From Hesseltinella vesiculosa (lineage: Eukaryota > Mucoromycota > Mucoromycetes > Mucorales > Cunninghamellaceae), in assembly GCA_002104935.1 (NCBI GenBank), contig MCGT01000055.1, forward strand, positions 1-64,000: a stretch of 64,000 bases of DNA. The letters are read 5' to 3'. A program made the translations under genes and the position numbers. The notes under the pieces are model-generated. The model worked only from the letters and a program-made list of their open reading frames with translations. It did no database searches and had not been told where the DNA came from. Below are positions 21,850 to 34,987 of this stretch, piece by piece. Every line of letters begins with the position of its first letter. The stretch's first letter is position 1.

Positions 21850-22444
21850 ATCCCCATCGAAAATAAAAAGCAGTGATCCTTTTTTTTTTGTTGGGGTGGA
21901 GTCGGTGTCCGTGGCCCGATCATCTGAGGTCAAGAAAATAATTTAGCCTTATGAGACAGGCAGGACACATGCACATTTCAGTGCAGGCAGAGAGAATAAC
22001 CGTTTCTGCACAAGATGAAACAAGCTTTTTGCTAAACCTGTTTCGCTTCACATACTAAGAGATTGAAAAAAGGGAGAGAGAACAGAAAGGGGCAAGGCGC
22101 GGCGTGGACGCCAAAAAAAAGGTGGCTCCCGGAATTTGAATTGAAAATCATGCCAGTAAGAATAAAATTCGCAAAGTGAAACTGGCTCAATGGACTTGGG
22201 GAGTCAAAGAAACAAGACAAGGCAGAAATCCCCCTCTTGCACAGTAAATCTGGTGGATGACAAAAAAAAAAACACAAAGAGCCAACTAAAAAGCCAGGAA
22301 GCTTAAAAACGCCGAGGCAGGGAGACTGAAACAATTTGGAAAAAATAATAAAAAACGAGGGGGCAACCTGTCTCTTTATCTCTTTTGTATTTGTCTCTTT
22401 TTTTTTTTTTTTTTTTTTTTATACCTTGATTGGTAGCAAATAGA
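21850..22444. other. Intergenic region ZTA1-acyltransferase
   Basis: About 595 bp with no supported gene. It ends in a 22-nt T-run and a TAG acceptor-like sequence (22399-22443) directly before the next ATG, which could be the 3' end of a 5'-UTR intron. Confidence 0.4.
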
Positions 22445-24201
22445 ATGGTGATGGACACACGGACATCGATTTCAAGGACACCGAATGGCAACACAAAGGA
22501 GCTCAGTGGATTCAAACCTAAACAGCGACGCCTGCAATTCAAGCCAAGGAACACCAAGTTTGACATTACTGATCCTGAAGCTCAAAAGGAAACCTTTCGA
22601 GGCTTCTACACTTTATTCTGGCTGGCCATTGCATTCTACATTATTCGAACGCTAGTGCATTGCTATGAAAGTGAAGGGATTCCGTTGACACTGGAATTCT
22701 TTAGACTCTTCTCCAAGGACGCATGGGTCCTGCTTGTCTCTGATATGGTCATGGTCACCGTCACCATCGCAAGTGTGCCTTTTTCCAAGTTACTGGCCCA
22801 TGGCCTGCTTCCCTATCAACCCGTTGGCGTTGTCTTGCAGCACATTGGTCAGACCCTGTTCCTTTTCACATGCGTCTATTGGGTCTTCCACAGGTAAGCA
22901 GAGACGTCCCTTGTTCAGACCTACCATTGTCATCCACCTCTCTAGAGACTGGCCTTGGGTCCAATCTGGCTTTTTTACGATGCACTCGATTGTCATGATG
23001 ATGAAAATGCACTCGTACACCACCCTCAATGGCGACCTGTCAACCAAACAACAACAGTTGATCAAACTAAAGAAGTCTCTTGCTGAGTATGTCGCCAAAC
23101 ACAAGACCATCACCCCAGGTATTCCTACCTTGCATGTGTTTCATTTAAGAAACTCATTTTTCTGTCATCTCTAGAAACGATGCTACAGGAAGAAGACATG
23201 GAGCGTGACATTGGCGATCTCGAAGACGAATTGATTCACGGCGCCGTGCGGTTTCCAAACAATGTGTCACTCGCCAACTATCTGGATTACTTGCTGGTAC
23301 CTAGTTTGGTGTATTGGATGGAGTATCCTCGGACCTCGTCGTAAGCTAGCAAGTAAAAAAAAAAAAGGGAGACGAGCACTGACCACTTTTTTTTTTTTTT
23401 TTTTTGGTGCGGATCTCCAAAGGATACGGCTAGGCTATGTGTTTGAAAAATCCATGGCTACCTTTGCAAGCTTCTTCCTCTTGTACATCACCACTGAACG
23501 ATACATTCTTCCAACGCTTTACGATCCCAACCTTTCTGAAGTTCAAGTCATTTTGCGCCTTTTGTTTCCATTTTTGATGAATTATCTCTTCATCTTTTAC
23601 ATCATCTTTGAGTGCATCCTGAACGCCTTTGCAGAACTCAGCAGGTAGGTCGGGAGGGGGGGAGCAATAGGCATGAAGAGGTCCCATCTCACTTTATTTT
23701 TCTGCTCAGGTTTGCCGACCGCAATTTCTACGACGACTGGTGGAATAGGTAAACTATTTCGCTGCGGGATCATGCAAGCAGCAAAACCTTACTTTTGTTT
23801 TTATTTTTGGCAGCGTGTCTTACGACGAGTTTTCTCGCAAATGGAACAAGCCGGTCTATCACTGGCTGCTGCGTCACGTTTACACCCAATCGATTGATGC
23901 CTATCGCCTGTCCAAATCCAATGCCACCTTTGTCACGTTTTTGTTCTCGTCTTGCCTACACGAGCTCGTGCTCGTCATCACCACCCGCAAACTGCGCATG
24001 TATCTGTTCGCTTTGCAAATGCTGCAGCTGCCATTGATCATCATCGGCCGGAAACCATTTATCCGTGATCGCTACTGGCTTGGCAATGCTGTCTTTTGGC
24101 TGTGCATGATCATCGGCCCTCCATTGCTTGGCATCCTGTATTGCCGAGAGGTGTTCTGGAGCCAATGGGTCTCATCACACGTCACCACCTTGTATTTATA
24201 A
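22445..24201 (+). CDS. ARE2: Sterol/diacylglycerol O-acyltransferase (MBOAT, ARE/DGAT1)
   Basis: A multi-pass ER enzyme that esterifies sterol or diacylglycerol with acyl-CoA to make storage lipid. Exons 22445-22893, 22946-23118, 23175-23340, 23423-23644, 23710-23748 and 23814-24201 give 478 residues. The MBOAT signature FYDDWWNSVSYDEFSRKWN and the active-site His in SSCLHELVL are present, with several hydrophobic segments. The family splits into sterol (ARE) and DGAT1 branches; the motif FADRNFYDDWWNS fits both, so the sterol assignment is tentative. The start is the first ATG after a long T-run. One exon is only 39 nt and encodes just this motif. Confidence 0.88.
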
Positions 24202-24336
24202 TAAATCAGTTCCATCTTTATTGTATGACTGCCATTGTCCGCTCTTGTTAGATCTAGGCTTTCATCAAGCAAGGCAAAACGAATAGGTTATGACAAAAAA
24301 AAATCGCCAACTCAGGAAGCCCGGCAGATGAAAGAG

Positions 24337-26169
24337 TTATTTCTTGGTATACTTCAACCGCAAAACTTGGCGACTGGGCCATTCCAGCCCAAACAGCATA
24401 AAATGCCTTGCACATCGCCAGCACCGTTTCAATGCATGGGCTCGGATTTCCTGGTAATTCTTGTCATTCACCTGCAGGGTGTATTGCTGCTGGGCAGTCG
24501 GATAGAGTGGCCGGGTACACGCCACGCATGCATTCACACATGCCTTGTCCAAAGCCTTGAGTGCGTCAGCATCCATGATGGAGAGATCTGACGCACAGTC
24601 GGATAAATCGTCATCATCGTCTAACTGCTTGTCAAGTATGTCGTAGGTGTCTAAGGAGTCTATTCGAAGGTCAGCCATGGCGGGCAGTCCGCCGGTTTGG
24701 TCTCCTGTGGAGGTGGCCCTGAGAATCAGAGGTGTGCTGACGCCTGCGTCGCTGGGATCGCTGGCCAGTGTGGCATGTCGTTCGTTGATATCTTCTCGAA
24801 TGGCATGCAATGGTGTTGCTGGTGTCATGGCATTGGCGAGGCAGTTCTCTTGATCATCGGTGCCGGACCCCATGATGGAGCTTGGTATCGTTGATGGCGT
24901 TGAGCTTAGACTGGCATCATTGGTGGCCTCGGTCAGTTTGCTGCCAGCGCTTTTTGGGGTATTGTAGTTCGTAATAAACTCTACAGGAAGCGTCAGCTCC
25001 TGTCTCTCCTACCGAGAGGTTCTTTTTACCTTTGTAAAGTGTCTGTTTTCTTCGCCGCTTGCTGCGCCGATGTGGTTCATCCAGATCTTCCGCGTCATCT
25101 CCCTGCCGATCATGGTTGGTAAAATGGCCCACTTGATTGCTTAACAAACAGTTGAGTTCGGGTGCTCTTTCGCCTCGCCTCCCATCGCCTACCTTTCACA
25201 TGTGACACATCGGCATTCACAGTTGCCTTCACCAAAATAATGCGCTCCATAAAATGTGGTGATTTCGGCTCCGACGGCAATGTCTTTTGTCACCTTGAAC
25301 GTGACCAAATCGCCATCGCTAATGAACTAGGGGCAGAAAAAAAAATGTCAGAATCACCTCTTTTTGAATCAAGTGCCTGGCCAACGGACCTTGGTATTGG
25401 CTCCACAATCATGCTAATGAAAAGAAAAACGAGTCAGTGATGCAACAACCAAAGAGGTCACAACCATACATTCATGAAGCGTGCAGGCCCGAGAAAGAGA
25501 CAGTCGGCTTGCTTCCGTTGCGAGTAGATCACGCTAAAGTCGCGCTTCGATTTCTTCAAGGCTGCATAGTCGTCAGGACCGAGGCTTGCAAGCACACCGG
25601 TGCAATAGCGGATTTCATCGCCCACATGCCATTCCTTGGTGGCTACCAGGCAGGCCTCCACCCCCGAATATCTTGTTGTATCACTGATTTCATACCCGGC
25701 GGCAGGCATATACCTGCCAAGAAAAAAAAAAAAAAACGAGCATGAGCACGGCCCCCGGCCTCGACATTTGATCGCCATCATTGAGTGCAACTCTAAAAGG
25801 TCATACATGAGCAAGTAGCGTTTCATGTGTTGTGTGAATTCGTTGCAGCCACGAGTATCCATCGGCTCGGTGAAAGACTGGAAGAAGGGAAGACTACGGA
25901 AAAAAAAAAACCGATTCGTCAATACGAACAATCAATAGCATTCATGTTTGGTACACCTACTTTAAAAGATCTAGGACAGCTTGTTTGATGTTACGCTCGG
26001 CAATGACGTTGGCATAAATAATCGATCGGATTTGGTAGGAGGAAGGGAAGACAAAAGTGGAGGTGCCGTTGGCTTCGTTCATTTTGATCGTCTCGAACCA
26101 AAGGTACTGTTTATCTAAGAAGAGACTTGCACAAATATCATCGTATTTAGACAATACGTTGAAATCCAT
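24337..26169 (-). CDS. SET9: Histone H4-K20 methyltransferase (SET9/Suv4-20)
   Basis: A nuclear SET-domain enzyme that methylates histone H4 Lys20. Exons 26169-25961, 25893-25807, 25713-25470, 25413-25390, 25326-25193, 25139-25030 and 24980-24337 give 483 residues. The N-terminus shows [20 protein letters not shown], then the SET core: [49 protein letters not shown] and a post-SET-like VTCE. Exon 4 is only 24 nt and splits the NHDC motif from the following strand. The C-terminus is Asp-rich with a late Cys pair segment ([17 protein letters not shown]) that resembles a zinc-binding module; its role is unknown. It converges tail to tail with the acyltransferase (135 bp apart). Confidence 0.93.
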
Positions 26170-26532
26170 GACAAGACTACAGAGAGAAAGATTCAAAAAC
26201 AAGAAAGGAAAACAAGGCGCAAAAAGAGAGAGTGAAAAAGAGGCTTCGGATTTCGCGCTTTGATTTTTTTCTTTTTTTTTGGGAGGGGGTTGCTACCTTC
26301 AGTTCACAGAATATAAAATAAAGGTATACACCGCTTTCACTGTCAAAGGAAACGCCTCCCATTCAAATGGGCCATTGAGCGCCTGCGCTTCTTAAGCTTC
26401 ATCTGGAAGAGGCTTCCAGAGCGATCCGATCAGATGTGAATGAGTGGAGATCCAAAGCGGGGAAAAAGAGGCATTCTTGTGTCCGTTCTTTTTTTTCTTC
26501 TTCTTCCTCCTTTTTTTTTTTTTTTTTTATTG
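26170..26532. promoter_or_regulatory. Divergent promoter region, SET9 / phospholipase
   Basis: About 360 bp between two head-to-head starts. It contains a T-run (26512-26528) immediately before the phospholipase ATG. An in-frame upstream ATG at 26440 would add 31 residues, mostly Phe from T-runs; I consider it untranslated. Confidence 0.4.
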
Positions 26533-28141
26533 ATGAACAGAGGCGCACGCTTCTTTGGTGCTTTTACTGCTCTTTCAGCTGCCAGCTATTTTTACGTTCG
26601 CCCGCCTACAATGATATACGATACTACCAAGGAACACCACAAACCCAACCAATTCCAAAACCCCTGGCCCTCTTTTGTTGAGCATGGCTTATGGGACACC
26701 TTTAAAATGCTCAAAGATATACGACTTTCCAGCGTCGTTGCCAACGCCAAAGCCGACGATTACCCTGAAACGGTCACCATCAATGCCTCTATCTTAAAGA
26801 ACCCAGACAACGACCACATCACCGTCACTTGGCTTGGCCAGTAAGCCTAGGAAAAAGTAGAAAAAAAAAACAATCTCGACCCTCACCTCTCTCCACCTAG
26901 TGCCTGTGCTCTTGTGCAACTCAATGGGTACAACGTTTTGTTCGACCCCATTTTTTCCAATAGGTAAACACCACAGCCTCTTTTCCCCAGGGCTCATTTT
27001 CTCCCCTCTTCATCAGATGCTCGCCTGTGCAATTTGCTGGTCCTGCTCGCTATACACAACCTCCCGCCACCTTGAATGACTTGCCAAGAATCGACGCCGT
27101 CGTCATTTCCCATAATCAGTAAGTGTAACAAAAAAAGAAGACTGAGCCAGCGCAGCCTGATCTTCGTCTCCCTTTTTCTGCCCAGCTACGACCATTTAGA
27201 TTTAGCTACGGTTCAACAATTGGCAAAAAAGCACCCGGATACCCGCTTCTTTGTACCTTTAGGAAACAAGGAATGGTTTGGCACGATCGCAAAGGAAACA
27301 ACTTCACAGGGCCAAGGTCGCGTGGAGGAGCTGGACTGGTGGGATCAGCGTGAAATCAAGTTGTCCGACACCGACACCATTCGCTTCACATGTACTCCTT
27401 GTCAGCACTTCTCCGGACGCACACCATTTGACCGCAACAAGACCTTGTGGGCATCATGGGCAATGGAAAACGTCAAGGATGGCCAAGCCAGGGGCAAAGT
27501 CTATTTTGGCGGGTAAAGAATGGCCCCTAAAAAGGCAATGTCCATGCGTCATCACCAACCTATTTTTTTTTTTTTTGTTTTCTTCAGCGACACTGGATAT
27601 CGCACCGTCCCTGCAACTGCAAGCCATGAACAAGCCCACAATGAAGAGTATTTGTCTACCCTGCCGCATTGCCCTGCTTTCAAAGGTACTCTAAGAATCT
27701 AATAGCCCAAACCTCATTTTCGCCTTTTTTGAAGAAATCGGAGAACGCTTCCAGTCCTTTGACCTAGCCTTGATTCCCATTGGTGCCTATAGTCCTCGGT
27801 ATTTCATGAGCCCTATTCACTGCGGCCCTGGTAATGTCGACTGCTCTCCCTCTTCTGGCATTGGCTCACTTCCCTGACATTTTTTTTAGAGGACGCTGTG
27901 CGAGTGCATGAAGACATCCGCAGCAAGAAATCAGTGAGTAGGGAAGGGTCCTTTTGTATTGGCGCTAATCGCTGGTATGTTCATCCTATAGATCGCCATA
28001 CATTGGGGCACTTTTGCATTGACAGACGAGCCTATGAGCGAGCCACCTCAACGGTTGAAGGCTGCCATGGCAGACCGCGGCCACGCTTCCAGCGATTTTG
28101 ATGTATTGAAATTGGGGGAAACGATCACCATTCCCATTTAG
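26533..28141 (+). CDS. FMP30: NAPE-hydrolysing phospholipase D (metallo-beta-lactamase)
   Basis: A zinc metallohydrolase that releases N-acylethanolamines from N-acyl phosphatidylethanolamine; the yeast homolog Fmp30 is mitochondrial. Eight exons (26533-26840, 26901-26963, 27017-27118, 27186-27512, 27588-27685, 27735-27830, 27890-27933, 27992-28141) give 395 residues. The metal site is visible: VTWLGHACALVQ, SHNHYDHLD (HxHxDH, split by an intron), CQHFSGR, YFGGDTGY and [14 protein letters not shown] short hydrophobic N-terminus ([17 protein letters not shown]) could be a membrane anchor. The start was chosen after the T-run. Confidence 0.94.
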
Positions 28142-28905
28142 ATGCACTGGCGGAAAGAATAGGAGAATCTCACTTGACTCATACCGGAATACTGTAGACA
28201 TGCTGCCACAAGGCCGAGGTAGACTTGAAAAAAAACTCCTGATGGGTATAAAGATCCTGTTATGTATAATCATAAATAAAAAAATCAATTCCAGCCGACA
28301 TGCACAGTCATCCAAACCGCGAGTTTGTTGCAAGGATCCAGCTTTGTCAGAGACGGCCGAGCTTGGAAAGGATGCAAGGAGATCTACCAGTGTAGGGTGA
28401 TTTCCTAATTCATCGACGATCAAAAGCGTTTAGGCTGGTTTCTAGCCTGCATAGCACGAAGCCTAGTACACGTGATCACCAGCTTAGAGCTTTTGCACCA
28501 GTGTCAGCTTTGATATAGTAAGGCACGATTTATCTGCTTACTTGTTGACTCTTTTATCCACCAGCCGGATGGTAAATCTGCTTGGGGGTAATCTTACCTG
28601 TCGCTCGCCTCGCCATTGAGCGCGTTGCATGTCCCACCAAGGTGACCAAGGCCACCACACTACTTCCTTCATTCAAACGACAAACCAAAAGCATATTGCT
28701 TGCTGTATGTTTTTATAATTTTTACCGCCAACTATCTCAAACACGCTTCCAGAAAAGAAAGGCTAATCAGAAATTTCATCCAGAAATTTCAGCCAATGAA
28801 AAAGGCCAGTGGACCACTGCGCGGCACACGCGATGCCAAAAAAACAAGACACAAAAAAAAATCAGTCTTGTTCAAACTGTTCCGTTTTTATTTTTATTTT
28901 TTGAG
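28142..28905. other. Intergenic region phospholipase-HAT1
   Basis: 764 bp without a supported gene. Open frames here (for example 28582-29112) are not conserved-looking and overlap the HAT1 first exon in another frame. The HAT1 leader ends in T-rich sequence. Confidence 0.4.
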
Positions 28906-30753
28906 ATGTCCATGGAAACAGATCAGCCACCTCATCCTGCTCAAGCGCAAGTACCTGATTTCGATCGCTGGGCCTGCAACACAACGGAAGTCATGGAGAT
29001 TGGGCTAGGTAACAATAATCAGCAACTCGTTCATCTCTTTATTCACCTTTTTGCTGTGCATTTTGACTCTGATCTTATGATCAGTATCACCTTCCCAGGA
29101 CGATCCTTATAATGTCGATACTGAATACTTCCAACCCGAATTCACTTATCCAATTTTCGGCATGCATGAGACAGCTTTCGGCTACAAAGATTTGAAAATC
29201 AAGGTAAGCATTGATGGTAAGAGGTGAAAAGGGAATCCTCACCTTTTGCCGGTAGATCCTATTGACTTCGGGCTCTCTTCGTACATATGTCAGCATCACA
29301 AACTCTGGTCATTACCAGCCATCTTCCTCGTCTACTTCGGATAACAATGTCGCCATTGACGACGTACCTGGCATGTTGAAGAAGTACCTTTCACCAGGTC
29401 AGTCCGTTCATTTTTATAATGTTTTTTTTATTCAATTTTTGCCATTCTTCAGATACGACCACCAACTACGATACCTTCTTCAGTATGGTGAAAGAAGAAG
29501 ATACTAGCTTTAGCCCGATCGGCCAACTAGTTCACAGCTATTCCATTGAAAACGACGAAGGGACGCAGGAGCAGTATCAGATATTCAAGGTAAATCAGCT
29601 AACACACGCGCTAGCACCCGTTGACAAGTTTTCTTTTTGATGGCGTGAATGCAGAGTTCGTTCAAGGATCCTGGCTTTCGTGAATACCATCGGCGAATGC
29701 AGTTCCTGGTACTTCTCTTTATCGAAGGCTCTAGCTACATTGAAGACGACGATGAAAAGTGGGAAATCTATACTGTGTAGGTGGCTGAGAGAGAGAGAGA
29801 GAGAGAACAGTGAGCATGGTGAGCTCAATTATTGACCTCGTTCTGTAGCTACAAAGCCAACAAGCGATCAGCTGCTGAAACGCAGTATCAATTTGTCGGC
29901 TACTCGACAGTGTATCCATTTTACTACTGGCTGGATCGAATTCGTATGCGCATTAGGTAAAAAAAAAACCTTCTCTGTATTATCCTGTTTTGCATGGGCT
30001 CCATTCATTTTTTATTGTTTCATTGCTTGCAGTCAGTTTTTAATTTTACCTCCTTTCCAAGGCATGAGCCATGGACGTAAGTTCGCTGTGGGCATTCGAC
30101 CGAGACGCTGACGGCCTTTTATTGATCTTATATTCCTAGGCATACTCTACCAATTCCTGTATGAACAATTTGCTAAGCGCAAAGACGTTGGCGAAATCAC
30201 AGGTACACTCCAAAGTGCATTTGTATAGCAACACACTCACCCTCCCTCTCTCCAAAAAAAAAGTGGAAGATCCCAACGACGGCTTTTGTGATTTGCGCGA
30301 CCGGAACGACTACAGATTTTTGGAAGAGCACGATGCCTTCCGTGATCTAACAGTACCTGTGCCCCAGGCACAAATTGATCATATCCAGCAAAAGTTCAAG
30401 CTCACCAATGTAAGGGGTTTTTTTTTGTAGGCAATGACGCCTCTGATGTACTCGTATTTTTTTTTATTTCTCGATCTAGCGACAAGCGCAGACGTGCATT
30501 GAATTGCATTTACTGAGCAAGCTGGACAAAAAAAATAGCCAAGATTACAAAGCCTATCGACTGCAAGTGAAGCAGCGTTTGTACAAATTCAATTACGTAA
30601 GCGAGCAAAACCGAACTTGTGCAGATAGGCTGATTTATTTTGTCATGTCAGGACGCGTTGCAAGACATGGATCCGGCGGAGCTAAAAGAAAAGTTGAATA
30701 ATACATACATTGGTGTGGAAGATGACTATTATCGCATTCTTGAGAAAGTGTGA
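28906..30753 (+). CDS. HAT1: Histone acetyltransferase type B catalytic subunit
   Basis: Acetylates newly made histone H4 on Lys5/Lys12 before assembly. Eleven small exons (28906-29008, 29085-29203, 29256-29397, 29453-29589, 29655-29776, 29849-29956, 30033-30076, 30140-30202, 30264-30409, 30480-30596, 30652-30753) give 400 residues. Landmarks are PEFTYPIFGMHETAFGYKDL, the GNAT core FLVLLFIEGSSYIED and YQFVGYSTVYPFYYW, and the acetyl-CoA loop ILPPFQGMSHGRILYQ, followed by VEDPNDGFCDLRD. It is the most intron-dense gene in the window. The second exon acceptor could be at 29084 or a few bases downstream. Confidence 0.95.
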
Positions 30754-30951
30754 TCTTGTTGTTTATAGCTTAATTGGATATGTCACCCAGGAATAATAAT
30801 AAAGAAAGTAATCGATAGCAAACCGCATCAGGATTAGTAGCAAATCGGGGTATAGAAACAAAGAAGTAAAAAAAAAAAAAAAAAAGTAAAAAAAAGCAAA
30901 AATAAAGAAAAAAAACCATCGGTAGACGATAAGCAAGCCAACATGACACCA

Positions 30952-33900
30952 TTACTGCAATTCATCTTCATTTTGTACATGGACACTAAAACCAGCGGTC
31001 GAAAACCCTTTTGTTTCCTGCATGTGCCTAGGTTCAACTGGGGGGGGGAGGTAAAAAAAAGTCAGTGCACGTTACTTTTGCGCGTTTCTTGCCAATGGCC
31101 ACTTACTGCAGGGCGAGCGGCTGGCCAGAGACGAGTCGTCGGAGCTGACGGTCGAAGCGTTGGTTGCAAAGGCGGTACTGTCCGTCAGCGTTGGGGAAAG
31201 CATGGTTGGCGTTAACTGGACGGGGTTGGCAACTTGCCCAGCGGGTCGGCCGGTCAGCATGCCATAGGATCTTGCTGACATCGTTCTTGGCATGGGCGCT
31301 GGAAAAGGCGTGTCAGACATTGGTGGAGATTGAACTGTGGCGTGACTGAGAAGGTCATACTACAAGAAAACAAGGCATGACTACCCAGCTCCTACTCTCA
31401 CTTTCTGCGGTGGCCTTACGGTCGATAGGTGGCGGTCATCCTCCAAGAATAAAGGAAAGGGAACGGGTGTGGACCACACGGAGGATGGATGTCCGATCGG
31501 CGGCGAACTGGTAGGCGGCACGATTGGGTTGTTTGGTGTGACCGGGGTTGCGGTGGCTGGTCTCGTTGTAGGAACGTGAGGGGGTGCGGCTGGGTTCAAG
31601 CCCGAGCGTGGCGGGTGCCAGCCAGAATAGGCACTTCGTTTCGACGCATTGCTGGACAAGGAATTCGTACGGCCAGGGGAAGCTTGAAAGGTGTCGGGCG
31701 CTGGCCAAGGTAGTTCTGCCATTAAATGAGAGGGCGATCGCGGATTGAACAAAGGCCGCTGCCAACTGCCCTTGTCAATATCCATCGCAGACAGTCTTCT
31801 GTCAAGTTGAAATACTAAAGGGGAAAACGTGTAAGCTTTGGCACGGCCATTTGGCTCAGCTCTTCAGAAACTTACCAGCATTGTCAAAGCCTTTTGAGGA
31901 GAACTTGTTGAGATGAGCGCTCAGGACACTGTACAGCATTTTTTTAGCACTAGCCAGATGGGACATGGCAGAAGGCAAATCAGTGTCGTTCTCCTGCAAA
32001 ACACAGTCGGGAGACAATTGGATCACGAGGCAAAAGACCATGGCCTTTTCAAACTTCTTATCAAAGGACCAAGTGACAGGGGCCATTGGCATCAGCTGGA
32101 CAGTGAGATCTTTGGGGACGGTGACGGTGACGTGATAATTGGATTCGATATCACGCATGTGTTTGTCAAAGTCAAGGGAGGCCAGCGTGCTGAGCAAGAT
32201 GCTGGTGGAGGGAAAGGGGCAGAAGTCAAAGATGGGCAGGCACTTTCTGAATAACGTCTTGACTTCTTTCACTTGAACCAAGGGACCAATGAGCATGACC
32301 TTGTCGCTGCCGGTGCGCGCAGGCCAAAAGATGCGTGTGTTGAAAACGCGGCGGAATTCACGGATCTGGTCGCTGAACTGGCTGGGCACAGTGCGGTGCA
32401 GGTGCAGAGGAACAGACACAGTTTCGGTTACCCAGTGGCGGTCTCGTTCAAAAGAGACCATGCCCATGATTTCATTGTAGAGCGTGTCGAGGTTGGCTTT
32501 GCGTTTGCGAGGCGTACGTGCGAGGACATTGTCTTCGTTTTTGAAATAGCCTCCCAGCTGGTTGTATTCGTCTGACCCGGCAAATTTGACATAGACGCCG
32601 TGCTTCTTCATGATGGCCTGGATATGAGCACCACCCACGCCGATAATGCGACGGTGATAGATGTCGGCCACAAAAAAGGATTGCTCCTCGGGCAGCTCGT
32701 CCACAAGCAAGCCCAGGCCCTCGATCGCCTTGTCCATTTCGTTGCTGGTCAGCACCGCCAGACAGTTTTGATCACTGTACGATGAGACAAACTTGATTTG
32801 AGTGCCTGTTTCCTTCATCACCTTGTTCATCTTGCCATTTTTCTTGCCTCGGATGAATGCTCGATGCTCTGAAGCCAATTCCACCGTGATCGTCGTTTCC
32901 ACGGCTTGTTTCTGAAAAAAGGAAAAAAAAATCACATGACCCGCAATGAAGGGTGATGCAATCGATGACGATCAGTCCATAAAAAGGGAGGTGTCGCAGC
33001 AGTAAAAAAAAAAAAAAATCTCCGAGGAAGCGGGACTTACAATGAGGCACTTGTCATTCAAAAAGCGATACACAAGACGCACAGCTTCCAAGGAGCCCAT
33101 CACTTCCAGCGTGTCATGATCTTGATAGTAAAAGACTTCGCCTCCCGAAGCAAGGGCCAAGTCTCGAACGAACGTGGATGCCCAAAACGGCTTATGTGGA
33201 GAGAAATACATGGACAAAGCATCTGCTGCTAACTTGAAGGTGGCCTGATACAGTTCATAAACCTGTACGAAAAAAGAAACACGCGATGAGCAAACAACAA
33301 ATAAATAACGAACACGCAATTACCATAAGGTTCAACAGCCTGATGGTTCGATCTAAATTCACACTGTTTTCGGCGTAGACTTGGATCGCACTTGTGCCCG
33401 AGCCGATGCTTGGAAAATGAACAAAGGAGCCTATTTCAAAGTCAGCGATTTTTCTCTTTCCTTCCCTGTCCGACATCTCTTCATTACCGTTGTCATAGAG
33501 AATAGACTTCAATCTGGTCTGTTGGTGCAGTAAAATCAGGTCCATTTTCTTGGGATTCAGTGACGTCTCCTTTTTGAGCAGCCCATGTTCCACCTAAAAA
33601 AATTTTTTTTTTTTTTTAGTTGATCGGAATTCCTCCCCTTCATGACTTGGGCTTAGCCTTTGCCAAAATTGGCGCCAGTCATTATATTTCACACCCAAAA
33701 ACACTAAATTGTTTGACAGGTCAAGCTTCTCGTGTGACCTTACCTTTTGGTCAGCAATTTTTTGCAAAATATTCACGCATTGGGTCACCTGGAAACCGTC
33801 CCCAGTAATGTACACGGGCGCCCGGTGTTCCAATGGCAACGAGTTGTGGCCAATGAGAAAAGGGTGGTGTAAATAGACATTGGTAGCCGTTTCTTCCATG

Positions 33901-34576
33901 ACGGACTGAAGTTGATAGTGTCGGCGACCACCTAATGAATTATGCAAATACAAAGGCAGATCAATCTGGGAGTGTTTCAATCCAGCCTACAAAAAAACAG
34001 GTGCATCGGGTTTAAGCCCACGGTTTTCACTTCGTTTTTCGTGTTTACCACCTGGTCCAAACAGACAAGGAGGTCTTGGCGAGCATGGTTGATCTGATTT
34101 GGTGGACCTTTGAGGATAATGCAAGGTGGTTCCTGGATACGGACTTCAAAAGAGATGTCATACTGCTGGGTCAGATTGCTAAGCAGAACATCCAATTCAG
34201 TGCGCTTTTTTTGCTGGCAAATGAGATCCGGTTGAATGTTTTCCACAGTCGTTTGGACCTTTTTTTGAAAGAAAAGAAAAAGGGATAAGTCTTTGCTTGA
34301 GGTTGATAGTGCTGGTTGGGGGGGGGGGTGTACTTTGATAAAACCGTTGTTGTAAAAGAGCTGTCTGGCTTCGACAATATCAGGGGCGCTGGCGGCTTGC
34401 ATAGTCACCAGTAAAGTGCGAGTTGGGGCGAGTAGGAAGGTGGTGTCAAAGTGATCCAAGAGGTGGCCATATTGCATCATAAATTGGGTGCTGAGGTCTT
34501 GTAGAGTTTCGCCATCCTGCTGCACGAGATCGTCCGTTGCTATCTTATAAGCATACACATGGCATTGGCTGATCAT
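30952..34576 (-). CDS. Multi-KH-domain RNA-binding protein (Bicaudal-C/mug60-like)
   Basis: Ten exons (34576-34334, 34258-34049, 33986-33744, 33593-33488, 33430-33324, 33262-33041, 32911-31876, 31814-31402, 31359-31107, 31037-30952) sum to 972 residues. Repeated KH-type RNA-binding folds are visible: FIRGKKNGKMNKVMKETGTQ and then FVADIYHRRIIGVGGAHIQA, a GxxG loop variant each, with further degenerate copies before and after. The C-terminal third is Ser/Pro/Thr-rich and disordered. Similar fungal proteins include fission yeast Mug60, which resembles animal Bicaudal-C; the subfamily is from memory and tentative. A TTTTAG acceptor near 34611 suggests a possible extra upstream exon. The last exon assumes a splice at 31106-31038; without it the protein ends one codon later. 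Confidence 0.78.
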
Positions 34577-34987
34577 GATACGGAGCGCCGCCACAAGTTG
34601 TATGAGTGCTAAAAGGGAATCGAAAATAAAAAAATCTACAGCGAAGCTGTAATAGTGAAAGGGAGGGTAAATGGGATTGGCGGTGGGGCTTGATGGGGGA
34701 CAAGGAGAGGCAGGATTAGGGAAGGAAAAAAATAAAAATACAAAAAGGGTGGAAAATTTTATTTTAACCAGAAAGGCCCATTTTTTTTTTTTTTTTTTTT
34801 GTTCAACGTCTTCACTTTCTTTATTCTTTACAATCTTGCTGCCACGGTCCCCAACAAAGAAGAAAGGTAATGCCAATAGATTTCATCCATTTTCTAATCA
34901 GGATAGATTTTTTTTTGTCATTTAGTTCGATTTGCATCGTGTTCTTCCACGCACTCGCCATCCCACGATGACCAGGGCCAAAAAACG
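34577..34987. promoter_or_regulatory. Divergent promoter region, KH protein / EPG5 N-half
   Basis: About 410 bp between head-to-head starts, with a 20-nt T-run (34781-34800). A minus-strand reading of 34892-34830 begins MDEIYWHYL and could be an upstream exon of the KH gene; not certain. Confidence 0.35.

Noticed and set aside
25141..25192. A 26-nt intron joining VTCER to APELN in SET9
   Set aside because: Too short; the 52-nt intron with a CTCAAC branch-like site and TTAAG acceptor keeps frame and makes the total divisible by three.
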